Source: Phocaeicola intestinalis (GTDB lineage: Bacteria > Bacteroidota > Bacteroidia > Bacteroidales > Bacteroidaceae). Taken from it: 64,000 nt of DNA. The stretch is from the NCBI RefSeq assembly GCF_014837065.1, contig NZ_JACSPP010000003.1, forward strand, positions 93,141 to 157,140. Reading direction: 5' to 3'. The position numbers were made by a program, and so were the translations under genes. This document shows positions 9,568 to 17,609 of the stretch, in pieces. Numbering within the stretch: position 1 is the first letter of the stretch; each line of letters opens with the position of its first letter. Below the pieces are notes generated by a model that saw only the letters and a list, made by a program, of their open reading frames with translations, made no database searches and was not told the DNA's origin.

Positions 9568-11001
9568 ATGGATGGTAAATCTTTAATTATTAGTGCTTTC
9601 TTTTGTGGTATGTGCCTGGCTTCAGGTGCTCAGGAAGCAATGTTGCGTTTCAATGGGAAGGTGACAGACCAAAGCGGTAAGGGAATACCTGGTGTGGTGG
9701 TAAATGACGGTGTGCATTTTACCAAGACAGACAAGCTGGGAGCATGGGCATTGAATTCGGATACGACAATCAGTAAATTTGTAGCAATATCTACTCCGGC
9801 TGCGTATGTTTTGCCACAGCAGGACGGGTTGGCTACAGGACATTATATTGCGGTACGTGACTTGGCTCAAGCAGGCGGAAAGTATGATTTCGTATTGGAG
9901 AAGCGGAAGCAAGCAGACGGACGTTTCCATTATATAGCCATATCGGATCCTCAGGTGAAAAATGAAAAACAACTGAAGCGCTGGTGTCAGGAAACGGTAC
10001 CCGATTTGAAAGAAGTTATCGATTCTTTAAAGCAGACGCGTGAAGTGGTTGCCATGACCTTGGGTGATTTGGTGTGGGACAACATGCCATTGTTCGATGA
10101 ATATCAAGAGTCGGTAAAAAATACCGGTGCTGTTTTCTTCCAATGCATCGGAAACCACGATTTCGATAAGCAATACCAAGACCTTCACAATATGGCGATG
10201 GGCACTCCGGTATACGGTGAAAGGATATACGGAAGCTATTTCGGACCTACCGATTATTCGTTTAATATCGGTAAGGCGCACATTGTAACGATGAAAGACA
10301 TCAACTATGTGGGCGGGAAGAATTATGTAGAAAGCCTTACAGGGCAGCAGTTGGAATGGCTGAAGAAGGATTTAAGTTATGTGCCGAAAGGAAGTCTGGT
10401 TATTCTGAATATGCATGCGCCGGTATGGAATAAGGTGTCGCCGGGCGGAAATGTCCGTAATGCGGATGCTTTGAAGGAAGTATTGAAAGATTATAAGGTG
10501 CATGTATTCTCCGGGCATACGCATTTCTTCCAGAACAACGAAGTGACTCCTACGCTTTACGAGCACAACATCGGCGCAGCTTGTGGCGGCTGGTGGGCTG
10601 GTTGGGTAAACCAGTGTGGTGCACCCAATGGCTATATGGTAGTAGATGTAGATGGCGATAATGTGAAATGGCATTACAAAGCAACGCGCCGCGATTTCGC
10701 TTATCAGTTCCGTATATATAATAAAGGAGAGTTTACGGCTCAAAGCAGTTTTGTGGTAGCCAATGTCTGGGACTGGGACAGTGCTTGCCGTGTGGTATGG
10801 TATCAGGATGGCAAGCCGATGGGGGATATGGAACAGTTTGTCGGTTCGGATGAAGAGCGTGCTTCACAACTGAAAGACCGTAGCCAGGCTGAACCTACGG
10901 CTCACTTGTTCCGTGCCATGCCTTCCGACGGTGCCAAACAAATCAAAATAGAGTTTACCAACCGTTTCGGCGAAGTCTATACACAGACTATCAGCCTGTG
11001 A
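9568..11001 (+). CDS. secreted calcineurin-like metallophosphoesterase
   Basis: A 477-residue exported phosphoesterase. After the signal peptide (cleavage likely near SGAQ) comes a carboxypeptidase-regulatory-like beta domain (NGKVTDQSGKGIPGVVV, about residues 28-110). The metallophosphoesterase core follows, with all metal and active-site blocks: ISDPQ (about 125), GDLVWD (about 166), GNHDFD (about 195), LNMHAPVW (about 281) and SGHTH (about 316). The first block has Gln where many relatives have His. A C-terminal beta domain of about 120 residues ends the protein. It is 54 bases upstream of a SusC gene and reads in the same direction, so it probably dephosphorylates the ligand imported by that system. 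The substrate is unknown. Confidence 0.88.
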   Translation: MDGKSLIISAFFCGMCLASGAQEAMLRFNGKVTDQSGKGIPGVVVNDGVHFTKTDKLGAWALNSDTTISKFVAISTPAAYVLPQQDGLATGHYIAVRDLAQAGGKYDFVLEKRKQADGRFHYIAISDPQVKNEKQLKRWCQETVPDLKEVIDSLKQTREVVAMTLGDLVWDNMPLFDEYQESVKNTGAVFFQCIGNHDFDKQYQDLHNMAMGTPVYGERIYGSYFGPTDYSFNIGKAHIVTMKDINYVGGKNYVESLTGQQLEWLKKDLSYVPKGSLVILNMHAPVWNKVSPGGNVRNADALKEVLKDYKVHVFSGHTHFFQNNEVTPTLYEHNIGAACGGWWAGWVNQCGAPNGYMVVDVDGDNVKWHYKATRRDFAYQFRIYNKGEFTAQSSFVVANVWDWDSACRVVWYQDGKPMGDMEQFVGSDEERASQLKDRSQAEPTAHLFRAMPSDGAKQIKIEFTNRFGEVYTQTISL

Positions 11002-11055
11002 CATCCTTGAAGGCTGTTATTTTTCGTGTAAATACACATTCTTAACCAATAAATA

Positions 11056-14000
11056 ATGAGAACATTACAATCTGTAGTTTTGTTCCTGATATTGGTCTTG
11101 GCGGGAAGCAATGTGACGCTTTCTGCACAGAACCGGACCATATCGGGAAAAGTGTTGGATGCAAACGATGAACCTCTTATTGGGGTGACGGTTGCGGTTG
11201 AAAGTTCTACTATCGGAGCGATAACCGATGTGGATGGTACATTTTCGATTCAGGTGCCACAAGGAAAGGTCACTTTGAATGTATCGTATGTAGGTTTTGC
11301 CGCACAAAAAGTGACGGTGGCACCCAATCAGAAAAGTGTTACGGTGCATCTGAGTGAGGATGCGGTTTTGTTGAATGAGACCGTGGTTGTGGGATATGGC
11401 AAGCAGAAGAAAGTAAATCTTACGGGAGCTGTATCTACGGTGAACGGAGATGAACTGGAACACCGCGTGACGACTTCGCTCAGCAATATGCTGCAAGGTA
11501 CGGTGGCTGGTTTGAACGTAACCACTTCTTCGGGCGTACCGGGAAGCTCGGCTACTATCAATGTGCGTGGTGTGACTTCTATCAACGATGCCGAACCGCT
11601 GGTGTTGATAGACGGTGCGGTAGGCGAGATAGACCGCATCAATCCCAACGATGTAGAATCAATCTCCGTAATTAAAGACGCATCGGCTGCCGCTATTTAC
11701 GGTGCACGTGCAGCCTTTGGTGTGATTTTGGTGACTACCAAGTCCGGAGCTGCTAAAGACGGGAAAGCTACGGTGCATTATAGCGGCCGTTTCGGCTGGC
11801 AGGCACCTACCACTTCTACCGACTACGAAACGACCGGTTATTGGTCGGTATATACTATCAACAAGTTCTGGCAAGCCAATTCGGGTACATTGTATGTCGA
11901 TTATACAGACCAGGACATGCAGGAGTTGCTGAACCGTGTGAACGACAAGACCGAGAACCCCGACCGCCCGTGGGTGGTAGAAGACGTACGTAACGGACGC
12001 CGCCAGTGGGTATATTATGGAAACCACGACTGGTGGCACGAATTGTACCGCGATAATCGTCCGATGCAGCAGCACAATCTTTCTGTCAGCGGCGGAAAAG
12101 ACGATATCAAGTATTATTTGTCTGGCTCATTCGACAAGCAGACCGGTATCTTGCGCGAAAATCCGGATGTGTACCGGAAATACAACTTGCGTTCGAAGAT
12201 TGACTTCCGGATTAATAAGTGGTTTACGATGTCGAACAATACGTCGTTCTACAGTTCGCAATACAGCTACTTGGGCGATGGAAGTGTAGAAAATACCTTG
12301 GCATACAGTGCCCGCCACGCTTTGGCTTGTTTTCCGCAGAAGAATCCCGATGGTTCGTGGTTGTATAGTACACCTTATCTGAATTATAAGGTGGCAAATG
12401 GCCGTCATATTCTGTTGGGCGAAGATTCACACCGCAATGTAGAGCGTGGTACAGACTTTTCGAATACAACCCGTTTGGTTTATTCTCCGATAAAGGAACT
12501 GAGCTTTACGGGCGATTTCACATACCGTTTGTATCAGACACGCAATACGAGCCGTTCCAATCCGATGTATTACCGTGAGTATCCCGATGGCGAACTGCTT
12601 TCGTATGCTACCGGTGCCGGTGCCAACCGTTTGGATGAATCGGTGAATACGAGCAATTATTATTCGACGAACATCTTCGGTAATTATACCGATACGTTCA
12701 ACGATGCGCATCATTTGACCGTAGTAGCCGGTATGAACTACGAAGCATGGAAGAGCAAAAACATTTCGGCATACGGTGAAAACCTGGTATCTGCCGACCT
12801 GGACGATTTGGACTTGGTAGGTCAGAATGCCGAGGGTGCTACCATTACCGGTGTAGGCGGCGGACAGAACGAGTATGCTTTGTTAGGTATCTTCGGCCGT
12901 ATCAACTACGATTACAAGAGCCGTTACCTGTTCGAAGTGAGCGGGCGTTACGACGGTACTTCCCGTTTTGCGAAAGGCAACCGCTGGGGATTCTTTCCTT
13001 CGGCTTCTGTAGGATGGCGCATTTCGGAAGAGCCTTTCTTCCTGCCTGCACGCCGTTTGGTTGACAACTTGAAAATCAGGGCTTCTTTCGGTAGCCTGGG
13101 CAATCAGAATGTGTCTTCTTATTACACCTTCGCGCGTCTGGTATCTATCGCCAATCTGAATTATACGTTTGGTGAAGGAAGCGTATTGCCCAAATATTCT
13201 ACGTTGGGTGCTCCGATTGCTTCGGACATGACATGGGAAACCGCCCAGCAATGGGACTTCGGTTTCGACTTGACGATGCTGGGCAACCGCTTGAACTTGA
13301 CGGTAGACGGTTATATACGTGATACCCGCGATATGTTGACCGACGGTGTGGAACTGCCTTCTGTATATGGAGCGAGTATGCCGGAGATGAATGCTGCCGA
13401 CTTGCGTACGAAAGGATACGAAATCACCTTGAACTGGCATGACCAGTTGACGCTGGGAGGCAAACCGTTTGAGTACAGCATCGGGGTTAACCTGAGCGAC
13501 TACAAGAGCATTGTTACGAAGTATGATAATAAGGACAAGACTTTTGCCAAAGATTATTATGAGGGTAAGGAAATCGGAGAAATCTGGGGATTCGTGACCG
13601 ACGGGCTTTTCCAAACCGATGAAGAAGCACAGGCATACGCCGACCAAGTAGACTTGACTTATGTATTGAAAGGGCAAACCGGAGGCTGGCAGGCAGGCGA
13701 CGTGAAGTTTGTCGATTTGAATGGTGACAATAAGGTAAATATCGGAAGCAATAATGTGAACGCTCCGGGCGACCGTAAGATACTCGGTAATTCGTTGCCT
13801 TCGCTTTCTTACGGTATTACGGCAAGCGTGCGTTGGAACGGCATTGATGTATCGGCATTCTTCCAGGGAACGGGCAATCATTACTGGTATCCTGACGGAG
13901 AATCCATGCCTTTCTGGGGAGCTTACTCTTATCCGTACCTGTCTTTCTTGCAGAAAGATTTCTTGAAAGACGTATGGTCCACAGATAATACAGATGCTTA

Positions 14001-14319
14001 TTTCCCGCGTGCAATGGCTTATTCGGCATCAAGCGGTGTGCTGAGCAATGTAAACGACCGTTATTTGCAGAATATACGTTACATGCGTTTCAAGAATCTG
14101 ACCGTAGGGTATACCTTGCCGCAACAGTGGACGCAGAAAGCCGGCATAGAGTCAGTACGCGTATATTTTACGGGTGAAAACCTCTGCTATTGGTCGCCTA
14201 TCAAGAAACACTCGAAATATGTCGACCCTGAAGGAGCCATCGACCGGAGCGGAGCTTACAACAATGCATTCTATCCGTGGCAGAAGTCATTCCTGTTCGG
14301 TATCGATGTCACTTTCTAA
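11056..14319 (+). CDS. SusC/RagA-like TonB-dependent outer-membrane transporter
   Basis: A 1087-residue outer-membrane transporter. Order: signal peptide (ending TLSAQ), carboxypeptidase-regulatory-like domain (ISGKVLDANDEPLIGVTV, about residues 32-105), the SusC-family linker signature NETVVVGYGKQKKVNLTGAV (about 109-128), then a TonB plug (INVRGVTSINDAEPLVLIDG, SVIKDASAAAIYGARAAFGV) and a 22-strand-type barrel ending in aromatic FGIDVTF. Full length for the family. It pairs with the SusD-like lipoprotein 33 bases downstream to bind and import oligomers. No ECF sigma/anti-sigma pair or hybrid two-component gene is visible nearby, so regulation is unknown. Confidence 0.95.
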   Translation: MRTLQSVVLFLILVLAGSNVTLSAQNRTISGKVLDANDEPLIGVTVAVESSTIGAITDVDGTFSIQVPQGKVTLNVSYVGFAAQKVTVAPNQKSVTVHLSEDAVLLNETVVVGYGKQKKVNLTGAVSTVNGDELEHRVTTSLSNMLQGTVAGLNVTTSSGVPGSSATINVRGVTSINDAEPLVLIDGAVGEIDRINPNDVESISVIKDASAAAIYGARAAFGVILVTTKSGAAKDGKATVHYSGRFGWQAPTTSTDYETTGYWSVYTINKFWQANSGTLYVDYTDQDMQELLNRVNDKTENPDRPWVVEDVRNGRRQWVYYGNHDWWHELYRDNRPMQQHNLSVSGGKDDIKYYLSGSFDKQTGILRENPDVYRKYNLRSKIDFRINKWFTMSNNTSFYSSQYSYLGDGSVENTLAYSARHALACFPQKNPDGSWLYSTPYLNYKVANGRHILLGEDSHRNVERGTDFSNTTRLVYSPIKELSFTGDFTYRLYQTRNTSRSNPMYYREYPDGELLSYATGAGANRLDESVNTSNYYSTNIFGNYTDTFNDAHHLTVVAGMNYEAWKSKNISAYGENLVSADLDDLDLVGQNAEGATITGVGGGQNEYALLGIFGRINYDYKSRYLFEVSGRYDGTSRFAKGNRWGFFPSASVGWRISEEPFFLPARRLVDNLKIRASFGSLGNQNVSSYYTFARLVSIANLNYTFGEGSVLPKYSTLGAPIASDMTWETAQQWDFGFDLTMLGNRLNLTVDGYIRDTRDMLTDGVELPSVYGASMPEMNAADLRTKGYEITLNWHDQLTLGGKPFEYSIGVNLSDYKSIVTKYDNKDKTFAKDYYEGKEIGEIWGFVTDGLFQTDEEAQAYADQVDLTYVLKGQTGGWQAGDVKFVDLNGDNKVNIGSNNVNAPGDRKILGNSLPSLSYGITASVRWNGIDVSAFFQGTGNHYWYPDGESMPFWGAYSYPYLSFLQKDFLKDVWSTDNTDAYFPRAMAYSASSGVLSNVNDRYLQNIRYMRFKNLTVGYTLPQQWTQKAGIESVRVYFTGENLCYWSPIKKHSKYVDPEGAIDRSGAYNNAFYPWQKSFLFGIDVTF

Positions 14320-14352
14320 CATGAATTTTTAAACAGAAGAGAAAAAACGATT

Positions 14353-16155
14353 ATGAAAAATAGAAATATCTTTATAGCGCTTGCATTGTTTGCCGGACTT
14401 TCCTCGTGTGACGACTGGATAGATAAAAGCCCTTTGAGCGAAATAGAGGAGGGGAATTATTTCAAGACCGAGACCGACCTGCAGCTTTTCAGCAACGGTT
14501 TTTATAACAGTATCCTGAATAAATCACCGTATGACGAGCAGAGCGATGTGTATGTACAGCAAGAACTTTCCGACGAGATGTTGGGCGGAGAAAACCGCAT
14601 CGTTCCTGCCAGCGGGGGAGGATGGAGCTGGACGGCGTTGCGTAGTGTCAATACCTTGCTGGGCAATGTAGACAAATGTGAAGATGCGGAAGCGGCTGTG
14701 AAATATACGGCGTTGGCACGTTTCTTCCGTGCCTACTTCTATTATGATAAGGTAAAGCGTTTCGGTGATGTGCCTTGGTATGACAAGGAATTGTTTTCGG
14801 ATGACCCGGACTTGTACAAGGCACGTGATTCGCGCGAACTGGTGATGACCAATATGCTTGCCGACATCGACTATGCTATCGAGAACCTGCCCACCAAGGA
14901 AGAAGAGACTAGCAGTCCTTTCCGTGTAAACCGCTGGGCGGCACTGGCGTTGAAGTCCCGCTTCTGTCTGTACGAAGGTACATACCGGAAATATCATAAC
15001 CTGGCTTTGGAGGGGAATGATTATGCGTATTATCTGCAACAGGCAGCGGATGCGGCAGAAGAATTGATTAATAGCGGTGAATATCATTTGTATTCGACCG
15101 ATAATCCGGAAGAAGACTATCTGATGCTTTTTGCCGAAGAAGATGCCAATCCCGATGAATACATCCTTGCCATCAAGTTCGATTACGGCATGAGCGTTTA
15201 CCACAATGCGACGGCACATACGTTGGTGCCCACCCAAGGACGTCCGGGCCTGACCCGTAAGTTTGTCAATACGTATCTGATGAAAGACGGAACACGTTTT
15301 ACCGACCGTGAAGGATGGGAAACCATGCCGTTTACCGAAGAAGTGAAAGACCGCGACCCGCGTCTGGCACAAAGCATCCGTACTCCGGGGTATCACCGTA
15401 TCGGACAGACAGACATCCTGGCTCCCGATTTGTCGGTTAGTGTAACAGGATACCAGCCGATAAAATATGTGCAAGACCCGTCGGCTTCGGGCGGTCAGGT
15501 AGACCGTAACGACCGTTCTACCTGCGACCTTCCTGTATTCCGTCTGGCTGAAGTCATGCTGAATTTTGCTGAGGCTAAGGCAGAACTGGGAACATTGACG
15601 CAAGAAGACTTGGATAAGTCGGTGAATGAAATCCGTGACCGCGTAGGTATGCCGCATTTGGATATGGCTCAGGCTAATGCAAATCCCGATAGTTACCTGT
15701 CGTCTGCCGATTACGGCTATACCAATGTGACCGGAAGCAATCAAGGGGTTATCTTGGAAATCCGTCGCGAGCGTGCCATTGAGTTGACTCAGGAAGGTTT
15801 CCGTTTCGATGACTTGGTGCGCTGGAAAGCGGGTGCTTGCATCAACCAGTCTATTATGGGCATGTATTTCCCCGGTGCAGGCGAATACGACTTGAGCGGC
15901 GACGGTCAGATTGACGTGGTTTTGTATGATGAAGGCGATACTGAACCCGAAGTGCCCGATGCGCAGGTATATCAGATTGGGTCGGACATTATTCTGTCGG
16001 AAGGCGATCATGGGTATGTCGATTATCATCACGATATTGTACGTACGGCTTTCAATGAAGAGCGTGATTACCTGTATCCGATACCTATCAACGAACGGTC
16101 GCTGAATCCGAATCTGACTCAGAACCCGGGTTGGAACGACGGATTGTCTTTCTAA
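14353..16155 (+). CDS. SusD/RagB-like nutrient-binding lipoprotein
   Basis: A 600-residue surface lipoprotein with signal peptide and lipobox (GLSSC, Cys19). SusD features: DDWIDKSPLSEIEEGNYFKT near the N-terminus, TPR-like helices with ARFFRAYFYYDKVKRFGDVP, and the C-terminal RagB/SusD block VILEIRRERAIELTQEGFRFDDLVRW. It forms the lid over the partner SusC barrel. Its ligand cannot be predicted, but the adjacent secreted phosphoesterase hints at a phosphorylated substrate. It is the last gene of the operon and is followed 20 bases later by a 19-bp stem. Confidence 0.95.
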   Translation: MKNRNIFIALALFAGLSSCDDWIDKSPLSEIEEGNYFKTETDLQLFSNGFYNSILNKSPYDEQSDVYVQQELSDEMLGGENRIVPASGGGWSWTALRSVNTLLGNVDKCEDAEAAVKYTALARFFRAYFYYDKVKRFGDVPWYDKELFSDDPDLYKARDSRELVMTNMLADIDYAIENLPTKEEETSSPFRVNRWAALALKSRFCLYEGTYRKYHNLALEGNDYAYYLQQAADAAEELINSGEYHLYSTDNPEEDYLMLFAEEDANPDEYILAIKFDYGMSVYHNATAHTLVPTQGRPGLTRKFVNTYLMKDGTRFTDREGWETMPFTEEVKDRDPRLAQSIRTPGYHRIGQTDILAPDLSVSVTGYQPIKYVQDPSASGGQVDRNDRSTCDLPVFRLAEVMLNFAEAKAELGTLTQEDLDKSVNEIRDRVGMPHLDMAQANANPDSYLSSADYGYTNVTGSNQGVILEIRRERAIELTQEGFRFDDLVRWKAGACINQSIMGMYFPGAGEYDLSGDGQIDVVLYDEGDTEPEVPDAQVYQIGSDIILSEGDHGYVDYHHDIVRTAFNEERDYLYPIPINERSLNPNLTQNPGWNDGLSF

Positions 16156-16174
16156 TGAATAGTAATAAATAGTG

Positions 16175-16219
16175 AACGGTGAATAGCGGCGATGTCTTTT
16201 ATCGTCGCTATTCACTGTT
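16175..16219. terminator. hairpin after susD-like gene
   Basis: AACGGTGAATAGCGGCGAT (16175-16193) pairs with 16201-16219 over 19 positions with two wobble pairs and a 7-base loop. It is the likely 3' end of the SusCD transcript, although the T-run is short. Confidence 0.55.
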
Positions 16220-16250
16220 TAAGTAAGTATGCAAAATGAAATGATATTAT

Positions 16251-16340
16251 CAGAAACACAGATTTTCGCAGATTAGCGCAGATTAAGAACAAATAATTAG
16301 AATAATAATCCGCGAAAATCTGCGTTAATCTGCGTTTCTG
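16251..16340. repeat. palindromic intergenic element of the GCAGATT family, copy 1
   Basis: The 35-base arms 16251-16285 and 16306-16340 are near-perfect inverted repeats, each built from repeated GCAGATT or AATCTGC words. A related element lies at 43416-43494 between carA and carB. The rest of 16341-16459 holds only the mazG promoter region, with TACTTTTG at 16430-16437. Confidence 0.75.
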
Positions 16341-16459
16341 AGCTGACACATTATATAAACTAATACTCAACATCTACTTATTATTCATGCTTTTTCAAAT
16401 CCGCAATAGGTTTTTCCGAAGCTTTTCCTTACTTTTGCAGACGCTAAAATGATAAGTAT

Positions 16460-17245
16460 ATGCATACAAGAGAAGAAAAGATAGAAGCTTTCGGGCGGTT
16501 GCTCGATGTGCTCGACGAGTTGCGGGTAAAGTGCCCGTGGGACCGGAAACAGACCAACGAGAGTTTGCGTCCCAACACAATAGAAGAAGTGTATGAGTTG
16601 TGCGACGCCCTGATGAAGGACGACAAGAAAAACATTTGCAAGGAATTGGGCGACGTGTTGCTTCACGTGGTGTTCTATGCCAAGATAGGAAGCGAGACGG
16701 GCGATTTCGACATCAAGGACGTGTGCGACCGCCTGTGCGACAAGCTGATATTCCGCCATCCACACGTATTCGGCGAAGTGAAGGCGGACACGGCAGAGCA
16801 GGTTTCCGAGAACTGGGAGCAAATCAAGCTGAAGGAAAAAGACGGGAACAAGTCTGTGTTGAGCGGAGTGCCCGAGGCATTGCCCTCACTGATAAAAGCA
16901 TACCGCATTCAGGACAAGGCGCGTAACGTGGGATTTGATTGGGAAGACCGTACGCAGGTATGGGATAAGGTGAAGGAAGAAATCAGCGAGTTCGAATCGG
17001 AAGTAGCCACAATGGAGAAGGAGAAGGCGGAAGCCGAGTTCGGCGACGTGATGTTCAGCCTTATCAATGCCGCACGTCTGTATAAAATCAATCCCGATAA
17101 TGCTTTGGAGCGGACAAATCAGAAGTTTATCCGCCGGTTCAACTATCTGGAAGAACATACGCTGAAAGCCGGACGGAAACTGACGGATATGTCATTGGAA
17201 GAGATGGACGCTATCTGGGAAGAGGCGAAAAGGCAAGGGCTTTAG
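16460..17245 (+). CDS. mazG: nucleoside triphosphate pyrophosphohydrolase MazG
   Basis: Hydrolyses (d)NTPs to the monophosphate and pyrophosphate, a house-cleaning function. The 261-residue length fits the two-domain MazG family. The N-terminal domain has CPWDRKQTNESLRPNTIEE, the metal-binding EEVYEL segment and ELGDVLLHVVFYAKIG. The C-terminal half repeats the pattern with VKEEISEFE and EFGDVMFSLINAARLY, which includes the second ExxE and GDxxF metal ligands. An alpha-helical tail follows. A -7 box TACTTTTG stands 23 bases before the start codon. A deletion copy of the 194-bp element starts 10 bases after the stop. Confidence 0.95.
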   Translation: MHTREEKIEAFGRLLDVLDELRVKCPWDRKQTNESLRPNTIEEVYELCDALMKDDKKNICKELGDVLLHVVFYAKIGSETGDFDIKDVCDRLCDKLIFRHPHVFGEVKADTAEQVSENWEQIKLKEKDGNKSVLSGVPEALPSLIKAYRIQDKARNVGFDWEDRTQVWDKVKEEISEFESEVATMEKEKAEAEFGDVMFSLINAARLYKINPDNALERTNQKFIRRFNYLEEHTLKAGRKLTDMSLEEMDAIWEEAKRQGL

Positions 17246-17255
17246 GTGATGTTTA

Positions 17256-17347
17256 AGAAGCTGTTTTGAATTTATCGCCCAAAGCACACACGAAAACGGA
17301 TACATCAAGCCAAGAAAAACTTTTTGGAGAAATTCAAAACAGCTTCT
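17256..17347 (-). mobile_element. 92-bp internally deleted derivative of the 194-bp element
   Basis: It retains both 18-bp terminal inverted repeats (17256-17273 and 17330-17347) and about 57 bases of the left half, in reverse orientation. The 102 missing bases end at CGAT words present at both deletion points in the full element, which suggests a microhomology-mediated deletion. Confidence 0.8.
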
Positions 17348-17354
17348 TAAAAGA

Positions 17355-17404
17355 CTCTGTGTTCTGTGGTGAGAAAATACACAATTTCATACCGCGCAAA
17401 GTAT
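17355..17404. repeat. half copy of the palindromic element
   Basis: CTCTGTGTTCTGTGGTGAG followed by ACAATTTCATACCGCGCAAA matches only the right arm of the elements at 4617-4795 and 20491-20655. A second TTCATACCGC word follows at about 17431. The left arm is missing and the 92-bp MITE derivative abuts here. No gene lies in 17246-17609. Confidence 0.6.
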
Positions 17405-17578
17405 AATTGGCAAGATGCGGACATTTGTACAAATTCATACCGCTCATAGTATAAAATAAAAAACGATTATCAAAAAGTAATCTGAATTCCGCAACCATCT
17501 CATGTAGGAAGGTATGAAAAGCCTTGCGGCATTTGTTACTTTTTCTTTGCGGAGTATGGCAGTTCGGTAAGGTTTTTA

Positions 17579-17586
17579 TATCTTTG
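17579..17586 (+). promoter_or_regulatory. putative -7 box of uvrA
   Basis: TATCTTTG matches TAnnTTTG and lies 24 bases before the uvrA start. No convincing -33 box at the usual distance. Confidence 0.45.
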
Positions 17587-17609
17587 CGAGGATATATCAC
17601 CTGTTAAGT

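Noticed and set aside
14524..16215. 563-codon open frame on the reverse strand
   Set aside because: It lies opposite the SusD-like gene, has no start context and translates to low-quality sequence rich in His, Ile and Arg. It is a shadow of the codon bias of the real gene.
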